Positions 55,736-64,000 of a stretch of 64,000 bases of DNA are shown piece by piece; within the stretch, counting starts at the first letter, position 1; each line of letters starts with the position of its first letter. Origin of the DNA: Plantago ovata (Eukaryota > Streptophyta > Magnoliopsida > Lamiales > Plantaginaceae). The position numbers and the translations under genes are program-made. The stretch lies in assembly GCA_028274465.1 (NCBI GenBank), contig CM051455.1:122671462-122735461 (forward strand). Reading direction: 5' to 3'. The notes under the pieces were generated by a model, which saw nothing but the letters and a program-made list of their open reading frames with translations, had not been told where the DNA came from and ran no database searches.

Positions 55736-57775
55736 ACCCCTAGGGTACACAGCGGAATTTCAAAAAATTTCTTAACATGCAAGTTAATTGATCATGTATA
55801 TACCGTATATATTAAACACGTTAATTAGAAGACTTACAATACTCCAAAAGAAAGCACAGGTATCAAGTCTTCGTAATAGTCCGGTGAATCTTCTCCTTCG
55901 TTGAAGTCGAAGATATCTGCAATACTTTGATTATCTGCCCGACAATAAAAGTTAGTTTCCAGCTCCTTGAACCTCAACCTTGGTATCCACGGATGAACAG
56001 CTTATCGGAAAGAATTCTAGGATATTCTTTGTGTGGCCAAGAAGATGGGACGGCGGTTTTCCTCCGGTGAGGGGTGGCGCGCGCGTGGCTTGGGAGAGGT
56101 AGGGGAGAGCTTTTATTTTCTCTAAGAAAACTGGTAGAATAACTGTGTGTTAAAAGCTCTCTAATAGTCTACTATATATAGTAGTCAATTGAAGCCTAAA
56201 GGATAATCAATTAGACTTCATAAAGGAATAGGAATCTAATTCTTATCGCACTAGGAAACCAATTCAAGTCTAGATTCATTCTCAATCAAATTAAAATTCA
56301 ATCAGGAAAATCTAACTTATCCCTTGACATCTAATAGAGGAAGGATTCGAACTCCTCCCTACTCCGGCAGCGCGCGCGCGTCCAAGGGTGGTTAGGTGGG
56401 TCCCGATTTTGGGACCCACTTATAATTCTAAGGCAATTCAAACTCCAAGTAGATTTTGCCCATGTGCATATATTAATTCTAAATTAACATATCCTTTCAA
56501 ATCAAACCTCTATTATATTTCTAAAATATAATCTTTAATTGTATTTACATAAAATACAATTAATCAGTCAATTAATAATTCCAAATCATCAATTGAGCCA
56601 CAAATTATTATAATTAATTCCAAATCAATTATAATCCATCAATCACAATTAATTCTAAATTAATTGCGATTCCATCTTCAAGGATATTGGGATAAGCTGA
56701 ATCAGCACATAGTGTGACCCATAGGGCCTGATTGTATTAAGCAAGTGCTACACTAGGCAACATGGAATTCCTAGACGGTTCCATTTGCAATATTAATACA
56801 TGAGGACGTTTGAGAGGTTTCTCAAAGCAAACCCTTTCGTTGTGAAGTTTGTTGCGCTCAACGCGGCGATGGTAACGTCCCTTCATCTGACTGACTCGAA
56901 TGCATCTAGGATTGATGAAGTGTCTATCCCAATAATACATCCACGGGCGTCTTCAGTGAGTTGCATGGTGAATCCAATATCTATTATGACCATCATAATA
57001 ATATTGATACGCTGGCCAGCGGTTTTACCAATCACAACTATGAGCGACTATGAGCAGTGCTCTCCTGTGCTACACATGAGAGATGAATCCTTCACAAAAT
57101 CACTTATCATCCCTATTTGTATGTAGCCATAATCCTGGATCGTGTCTTGGGTCAACTGCTTATTCAGAGCTGACATCGACGGGTCCACCAAGGATATGGG
57201 GCAACAAATGTGATGATAAAGTCCTGTAAGTCCAAAGGACGACTGGCATCACTTCGACAACTATCCGGTTCCCATAGACACTTCGGTGTAGAGTATACAT
57301 CGATGGAAATTTCCGGTGGGTAATTCCATTGTTCGGTAATCACCCTTCGAACAACTATGCGGAGTTATGGGAACGTTTCTTGATTGTCCAACAATCCGTT
57401 CCGTGGCCGTGGGATCGGCTCACACTTGCTCTAACAAGTATAACCTCCACGCATACTAGTCTCAGCTGGTTCATTCAGACCCCTACATCCGAGATGAACC
57501 TCGACTAGGGAGAGTTTGGGATAGATGATAACTCACATAGCTCCCACTATCTGTGTGATCGGTCATCTATCCGTGGGGACATGTTTAATATCAATACAGA
57601 CAGGAATAGAGATATGACATGTTGTATGCCTGGTGTAATATAAATATGAAAGCGATACTCAATGGTCAAACAATAAACATATATATTACGTTGACCTGTG
57701 TAATAATACATATATGCCCTTAATAAGGGTTGCATGCCCTTAATAAAGACTGTCTCTAGGACATATACACTATCA
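55736..57775 (-). mobile_element. LTR-like region of copia element 2
   Basis: On the minus strand the LTR starts TGATAGTGTATATGTCC at 57775, after the purine tract CCAAGTGGGAGAT. It extends left for up to ~2 kb. It contains a TATATATAG box at about 56173 and GC-rich GCGCGCGCGT patches at 56070-56095 and 56370-56385. The far boundary is uncertain, because it abuts copia element 1 near 55735. No coding potential is credible here. Confidence 0.55.
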
Positions 57776-58317
57776 ATCTCCCACTTGGACTAGAGCCAGT
57801 CACCTTTATGCTTAATACCCAGATTAGCATAATGTCTTAAGTGGACATCCACTGATAAGACCTTGGTGAAAGGATCTGCCACGTTGTCCGTGGTTGAGAC
57901 ACGTTCTATACTAACTTCTCCTCTATCAATAATCTCACGTATAACGTGATACTTTCTATGTACATGTTTGTAGATCTAGGCTCCTTGGCTTGAGCGACGG
58001 CGCCCGTATTGTCACAATAAATCATTATTGGACTAGGAGCAGGAACAACCCTCAATTCCTTCAAGAACTCTGAAATCCAGACAGCTTCTTTCGATGCTTC
58101 TGATGCAGCAATGTACTCGACTTTTGTGGATGAGTCATCAATCGTGGCTTGCTTAGAACTCTTCCAACAGATAGCTCCTCCGTTCAATTTGAATACGTAT
58201 CCTGTCTGTGACTTAAAGTCATCAGGATCTGATTCAAATCCAGCGTTGGCATAACCAGACATCTTTAATTCTGGTTCTCCACCAAACACCAAGAACATTT
58301 CCTTAGTCCGTCGAAGG
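57776..58317 (-). pseudogene. Copia element 2 RNase H fragment
   Basis: The minus frame encodes a Ty1-type RNase H: GYANAGFESDPDDFKSQTGY, GGAICWKSSKQATI, KVEYIAASEASKEAVW and IYCDNTGAVAQAKEP. Characteristic copia SSTEAEY is altered to SSTKVEY, and the following KHIE motif is degraded to NMYIES, so it is decayed. It is cut at 58318 by a gypsy LTR. Confidence 0.85.
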
Positions 58318-59555
58318 TGATGAACCGGAATTTGTCAGATTCTAATTAATCAAATAAATTTGTTTTTAGCCAAAGGCAATTCACAACTACAACGAAAACC
58401 GTAGTGTAGCAGTAAAATAACCTCGAGTGTCGATCTCTAAGGACTATAACTAGCTTTATCAAATTTAACTTAAACTATAAAATCAACAAACGACTTAACA
58501 CAGGTTTTTCTTATCAAGATAATGGAGGTTAGTGATAGTATGATCATTCAAAGCATAGTAGGTTATTAATCATGCATGAAGTACCACATCGTTTTGCATA
58601 GAGATCTTTGATCATGAATTGTCCAATCTGTTATTATTCAACACTACGAAGATAGAGGGCTTAGATAGATCAAAGAAATAAAGCAATAACTCAAAGTCTG
58701 ATTCGCTTTACCGCCATCAGCATAATTAATAACCCTTCGCTAAGAAGTCACATACTATCACCAACGATAGATTTAGCTACTTATAGATGTTATGCAATCA
58801 ACAGAAATCATAGCAAGATTGAATGAAAATATGTTGAAAGATAAATAAATATAAATAGAAAAAATGTGAGATACAATGTTACCGAAGGTTGTCAATCTCT
58901 GAAGAATCCCGATGTCACAAGCTCCAAATCGATAAGAAAAAGTATCTCCTATGCTAAGAATTCCCAGAACAGGCTTTGGAGAATTTTCCCCTAAAACTAA
59001 TGAGAAAGGTGTGAAAAAAGGTCTGAGAAAGTATGAAAAACGGAAAAAACTGAGCAACTATATATAGGGGTTCGGAACGTGTGGGGTGAGTCGCCCCACA
59101 CACCGGGCGAATCGCCTGGTATGGGGCGAATCGCCCCACATCCCGGGCGAATCGCCTGGTATGGGGCGAATCGCCCCACATCTCGGGCGAATCGCCCGGG
59201 AGTGTCAGTCGGCGATTTACGTGTTTTCGACGCGTTTTTGGATTTCTTTTCCTTTTCGGACTCGGTTTTTGCCTTCTAGTGACCTTTTAGCCTTCAGACT
59301 CGACACATAGACTTCAAATCCTATCCGAAATCTTCTAGATACTCCAAAAATGTCCCCGGAACACCAATTCTTCGTTCTCTTCAATATAATTGCCCAGAAA
59401 ACCATGTTTTTCACCCAAAATCTGTAAAATGCAAACTAAAGGGAAACGTGACACTATTCTAATAAAATGCACTATAATATAGCTAAATTATCATATAGGA
59501 TAGCTAAATTGGTGGAAAAAGACTCGAATGGAAGTGTAAAAATACACGTTCATCA
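58318..59555 (-). mobile_element. Gypsy-type LTR, minus orientation
   Basis: A 1238-bp LTR begins TGATGAACGTGTATTTTTAC (59555) and ends TTCATCA (58318). It is preceded on the minus strand by TTCGGTTTGGGGTGTT, a polypurine-like tract after GAGGACAAGCAAAGG, typical of the 3' end of plant gypsy elements. It is therefore a 3' LTR. A TATATATAG box lies at about 59062. Homologous to the LTR at 62769-64000 in the opposite orientation. Confidence 0.75.
59088..59202. repeat. Palindrome array upstream of LTR TATA box
   Basis: Six short units of GGGGCGAATCGCCCCACA and CGGGCGAATCGCCTGG type alternate in about 110 bp, each containing the self-complementary core GGCGAATCGCC. On the minus strand the array ends about 25 bp before the TATATATAG box, i.e. 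in the LTR promoter. Confidence 0.85.
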
Positions 59556-61200
59556 AACACCCCAAACCGAACCTTTGCTTGTCCTCAAGCAACTAAGCTA
59601 GACTCTAATGCAAAAAATAATGCAACACAAAAATGGAGTCTCATGCCAAATGAAATGAACTAATCTATTGAATCTATCAAAAAACATATGAGCACAAACC
59701 ATACAAATCATATCATGGATATAGGTTGAAGAATGCCTCGATTGACTCATACACATTCACATAAGCACTTATGTCAAGACAAGATAGTCTCTCGTAACAT
59801 TCTCTACCTGGACCTAGTCAGTGACGACGTAATGAAACATTTTAAAATACGAATGGTTGTCCCGTGCCTATGAAACTGAGGACTTACTGCTGTTCACCAA
59901 GTTAACACTTTTCCTCAAAGAGGTCGAACCAATACTGGCTCTCATTAAACGAAGGAGGGTTCCCTAAAAAAGATAGCACTCCCCTATTCTACCCATCTCT
60001 CAAGCAAAGCCTTAAGCTATTCACCACTTCCTGAATGGCAGGACGAGGGTGGTCTAGAACAGATGACACTCAAACAAAACAAAAGACAGAAAATTACAAC
60101 TCGATTACGAACATTACAAAGATTGAAAAATGAGACAAACACCTTGCTAAACTGCTTTTTGGCTCTCTTTTTTTTGGACCCTTCTTTGCTTTTTTGGGGT
60201 CTTTTTTTTTTTTTCTTTTTCCAGATTTTTTCTCTTTCTTTTTTTTTTGGAATTTTTCTTTTTCTTTTTTTTCGATTATTGTTTTCTAGCCAGCAGTAGC
60301 ACAACGAAAAAGAAACAATGACACACAAACGACCTCCCCAAACCTATTCGAAAGAATAGGTTGGAGTACAAAATTTACGAAAAAGGAAAATAAACTCACA
60401 ATACACACTAAAAAATTGAAAAACAAGTCTAACGAAATTTTGCAATAAACTCCACATAAAATATGCAAGACTATCCTAAGATGAATGTAGTGTATGCAAC
60501 TAAATACTAAGAAAGCGGTAAACGTGCAAATGCAAATGCAAACGGATAAATCATGCAAGGTACTGTACTCATCCTATCAATGCCAAGCTCTAAACCATCA
60601 ACACTAGTTCACTTAAATCCCATCCCCCCTCATGAATTTAAAGCTAGTCCCTAGCAATAAGAAAATGAGGAAATAAGATGTGATACTAGATGTTACCGCG
60701 TGGTTTGGCCTCGGTCGGCTGAGTACGCTAGATGTAAGGTATTGAGATTGCTCGAGGGCCCTTATTGGTGATCATCGGAGCTCGTGGTGGTGGTGGTAGT
60801 TCCACTAATAGACCGGATAGGACCAACTCCTCCATCAGTATTCATGGCATCCTCATTGTCCCTATTGTCTTCATTGTCACCACCATCATCAGTAGTAGAA
60901 TTGCAGTGTCTTCATTGTCGAAGAGAATCCTCAAGATTAGCCGCTGCAGTTATGGGATCTTCCATCCGGTATCTCTCTAATAGCATGTGAACTGTTGAAG
61001 GGGAAAGAGCTGTGCTCTTAGAGTCTCCCTCTCCAACGTTCTATACCCCATGGAAGTTAGAGTAAGCTGCTCGGATACTCAGAGATCTTCTTCTTCTTTG
61101 CTCAATGTTGCCCACATTCTCTACGGTTGATGCTCCCGATGTCTATATGGTGCTCCCTTTAGAGGCAGTCGAGGGGCACCCCAAAGAGGGGCTGGGTGTC
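59556..61200 (-). mobile_element. Non-coding interior of the gypsy element, truncated
   Basis: Sequence continues from the 3' LTR (CCCCAAACCGAACCTTTGCT, CTCAAGCAACTAAGC) with no gag or pol domain. It includes a strand-asymmetric T-rich stretch at 60150-60290 whose minus-strand translation is Lys-rich by composition only. It stops at the SIRE-like LTR at 61201. Confidence 0.5.
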
Positions 61201-62760
61201 TGTTAGGAAACTTGTAATTTTGATGAGCAATTAACCATGCTAAATTAAGAAAGTCCAGTAACTAGTACTCTTAAGGTCCATAGGAATTTAGAATTTTAAG
61301 GACATTGTAAAAGAGGAACGTTTGCTGAAGACTTAGAGTAGGTGCTAGATAGGTTGGTTTTACCGCTTATGATGTATCTTGTTTTCTGAAAAGAAATACA
61401 ACCTATTGAAGCATTTGCTGATGATGTACTTTTTTTACACAAACAAACTATTGAAGCATTTAGAACCGCTCAGAAACTTGAAGAATTCGAAGATCTGAAG
61501 ATTAGAAGATTTCTGAAGACTGGTATCTACAAAGGCACATGTTGCTCAGAAAGTGGAAACTTCAGCAACAGCTTGCATAAGTGAAAATCTAAACGACAGA
61601 GTAGGTTGTGCTTGCTGAAACTGAGACTGACCACTTGCTGATGGAACATTTGTGACCTCTTGCTGAAAGTACTTGTATTTGCGCTCCAATGTTACTGTTT
61701 GAATTTTATTCAAATGAGCATTAAATGCAAAGCATGCACGCGAAGGACATGAAGAATAGAAGACAAACAAGGACGCTGCTGAAAGTACAAAAGCAAGATA
61801 ATGACATCTTAAGGAACAAAAGCCTTAGAATTTGAAATTCAAACGGCTCCTTATTTTCACTATAAATAGAGGTCATCCGGCAAAGAGTTGAAGTGTGTCA
61901 ACAACGTGATCATACTCTCACTTTTTTCTTAAACTCACATACCCTTCAATACTCTTTACTGCCATTGATCCATTCCAAGACTTAAAGCTTGAAAAAGCTA
62001 CTTGTGAAGAAGTAGAACTTACACGGCTAAGAAATTAGTTAAGTGTTCTTTCTTTCTTTCGAACAAGAACAAGTCTTGACACCAGAAACAATCAAACTTG
62101 TTTACTGCAAAGTATTCAAAGTTTTGTTTCTTAGATTACTTGTTGTAACTGAATAAGTTATAATTAAGTTTTCTCATCCCAAACCTCTCTAACTGAAAAT
62201 ACACCCTTTCAGGCGTGATATTTAGGGGGAACTTAATCGAGCATAGTGTTGCTGATTAAAAGTACCAAGTTTGGCGGAGAACAAGGTTACCTTCTCTAGT
62301 TAGGTTGGAAACGAAGCAAGTGTGCTTTGGTTTCTGTTTGGATCGCTCTAGATAGGTGTTGTAAGGAACCTCAAACTTATCTTAGTGGATTCAGTCCTAG
62401 AAAGGACAAAGTGGATTAGTTGAGAGATTACGCCACTCTCAGATACAACTATAAAAAGTGTTTGTGTGATTTACTTACTGTATTTAGTTTTCAGCAAAGC
62501 ATATCTATCTGTACACAGTCACTCACATCACTTGCTGAAACTATCGCTTACTGACAAAGCACTTATTGTATCAAAGACTTCCGCTCTCTGATTTTAAGTA
62601 TCAGCAAACCTAGTTACTGAGAAGTAACTTGCGCTTGCTGAGAAAGTTAAGTATCAGCAAACTCATTACTAAAAAGTAATAAGTACTTGCTAAGAAAGTT
62701 TTTAAACGATGAAAGTTTGAAAAGACTATTCACCCCCCCTCTAGTCTTTTCTTGTTGTTT
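61201..62760 (+). mobile_element. SIRE/Maximus-like copia LTR, probably solo
   Basis: Begins TGTTAGGAAACTTGTAATTT and has a TATA box (CACTATAAATAG) near 61859. It ends in the CTATTCACCCCCCCTCTAG-type sequence that marks the 3' end of SIRE-type LTRs in my recollection. No primer-binding site or gag follows. Short CAGCAA/TTGCTGA-type words recur throughout (for example 62590-62700). Confidence 0.55.
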
Positions 62761-62768
62761 ATAGGGAC

Positions 62769-64000
62769 TTGATGAATGTGTATTTTACACTTTCATTCGA
62801 GTCTTTTTGACCTATTTTAGCTATCCTCTATGTTAATTTAGCTATATTTTAGTGCATTTTATTAGAATAGTGTCATGTTTCCCTTTAGATTTTATTTTAC
62901 AGGTTTTGGTTGAAAATCGAGGATTTCCGGGCAATTATATTGAAGTTGACAAGGAATTGGTGTTCTAGAAGCCTATTTGGAGTATATAAAGGTTTCCGGA
63001 TAGGATTTGGAGTCTAGGGGTCGAATCTGGAGGTTAGAAGGCCATTAGGAGACATAAACCGAGTCCGAAAAGGGGAAGAAGTCCAAAAACGCGTCGAAAA
63101 TGCAGAATTCCGCAAAAATCTCTTTGGGGCGAACCGCCCCAGACCGGGCGAACCACCCCACACAGGGCGAACCGCCCGGTGTGTGGGGCGAACCGCCCCA
63201 CAGTATTTCGAGGCCTATATATAGTTGCTTAGATTTTCTCCGAAATATATACTTTTCCAGACCTACTTTCTCACCTTTCTCTGTAGTTTTAGGTAGGGAC
63301 TTCCCAGAGCCTGTTCTGGGGGTCCGTAGCTTAGGGGACTCTTTTTCATAGCAGTTTGGAGCTCGTAGGATCGCAATTCTCCGGAGATTGACAACCTTCG
63401 GTAACTTTGTATCTTACAGTTTATTCTACTTATTTTATTATATCTTTCAACATGTTTTCTTCTATGATTTCTGTTGATTGCATGCCTATTATGAGTAGCT
63501 AAACTTATCGTTGGTGGTAGTATGTGAATTCTTAGCGAAGGGAAGATAATCATGCTAATGGCTATATCGCGCATTATATTCCGTGTTATTGGTTTATTTC
63601 GTTGATCAGGCACAACCTAAATTCTCGTATGTTGTATTAATTATTATGCACAATTGGACCCTCGTCGACCTGTACGCGAGTTTATCTTCGTAGTGTTGAA
63701 TAATTACGGAACACAATAGGACAATAGTGCTTGACTTGTCAGAATCGTTATCTTCGTAGTGCTTAATAATTGCAACAGGACATTAGATTGATCAAAGATC
63801 TCCATGCAAGACCGATGAATTTACGCATGATTATCGACCCGTTATGCTTTGAAGGATCATACTATCACCAATCTCCATTATCTGTTAGAAACCCCTTTGC
63901 TATCTGTCTGGTGTTTTTATATTCTAAATTAGATTTGATAAAGCTAGTTATAGTCCTGAGAAAACGACACTCGAGTCATTCTACTGCTACACTACGGTTT
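62769..64000 (+). mobile_element. Gypsy-type LTR, plus orientation, continues past window
   Basis: Begins TGATGAATGTGTATTTTACA and follows the 58318-59555 LTR in inverted orientation throughout: GAATAGTGTCATGTTTCCCT, ACGCGTCGAAAA, a palindrome array, a TATATATAG box at 63219, ACACTACGG at the window edge. It diverges from the other copy by many substitutions. Upstream there is no polypurine tract, so it may be the 5' LTR of an element extending beyond 64000. Confidence 0.75.
63124..63203. repeat. Palindrome array in the plus-orientation gypsy LTR
   Basis: Four units of GGGGCGAACCGCCCC, CGGGCGAACCACCCC, AGGGCGAACCGCCCGG type lie about 15-20 bp before TATATATAG. All units here have CGAACCG or close, where the other LTR has CGAATCG, showing copy-specific homogenisation. 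Confidence 0.85.

Noticed and set aside
56737..57735. Short ORFs in the copia 2 LTR region
   Set aside because: No protein-like features; the region reads as LTR.
60017..60328. Lys-rich 103-codon ORF
   Set aside because: Composition artefact of a T-rich/A-rich strand-asymmetric stretch within the gypsy interior.
58318..64000. A single foldback or MULE element with 1.2-kb inverted ends
   Set aside because: The arms have LTR features (TGATGAA...TTCATCA ends, TATA box, polypurine tract beside one), and the middle contains an unrelated LTR.

Overview
This is plant nuclear DNA from a core eudicot. It has AT-rich intergenic sequence, spliced genes with GT/AG introns, Stowaway-like MITEs, CACTA and Mutator-like (MULE) transposons, a Cassandra TRIM with 5S rRNA-like LTRs, copia, gypsy and SIRE-like LTR elements, and L1-type LINE fragments. 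I cannot name the species; a dispersed TTCAG-rich repeat is a weak hint only. Nothing bacterial, viral or organellar was recognised.

Layout. 0.25-2.0 kb is an array of paralogous imperfect hairpins, each about 30 nt from a conserved GTGTTCAG-type header. 2.8-3.9 kb looks like a decayed minus-strand gene with a TATA promoter. 6.25-7.05 kb is a 5'-truncated LINE with target duplications. 8.2-26.1 kb reads as one ~17.9-kb MULE: diverged terminal repeats that each carry an outward-facing tRNA-like sequence, an intact 723-aa FAR1/MULE transposase, a nearly complete Ulp1-type protease gene with two lesions, and captured pieces of host genes (ADA2, probably the proteasome ATPase RPT1). 27.2-31.2 kb is the only host-like genic island: an F-box pseudogene and an intact NPF (NRT1/PTR) transporter in convergent orientation.

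33.98-37.21 kb is a CACTA element (3-bp TSD GCA) with a transposase_24-like gene and three more hairpins, two of them with the 0.25-2 kb header. 37.37-38.14 kb is a complete minus-strand Cassandra TRIM. 40.1-41.95 kb is a LINE-derived giant palindrome: two ~830-bp RNase H arms around a 119-bp loop, poly(A) at the right, and one 16-bp target duplication around the whole. 42.6-44.5 kb is a degenerate LTR element with both LTRs.

46.4-53.5 kb is a second MULE. Its long terminal repeats supply first exons to two convergent genes. One is a transposase fused through a Lys/Asp/Glu linker to an OTU cysteine protease domain (925 codons, one internal stop). The other is an intact 630-aa plant-mobile-domain (PMD) protein. 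In both genes intron 1 is a (TA)n microsatellite next to CTGCTG palindromes. 53.5-58.3 kb holds two damaged copia elements. 58.3-64 kb holds two oppositely oriented gypsy LTRs, with a SIRE-like LTR between them; each gypsy LTR has an array of short GGGCGA palindromes just upstream of its TATA box.

Most coding capacity is therefore transposon-borne. Both MULEs pair a transposase with a peptidase-type domain (Ulp1 as a neighbour gene, OTU as a fusion). Exon models for the MULE and NPF genes were built by eye; all sum to whole codons (Ulp1 after allowing one 1-nt insertion).
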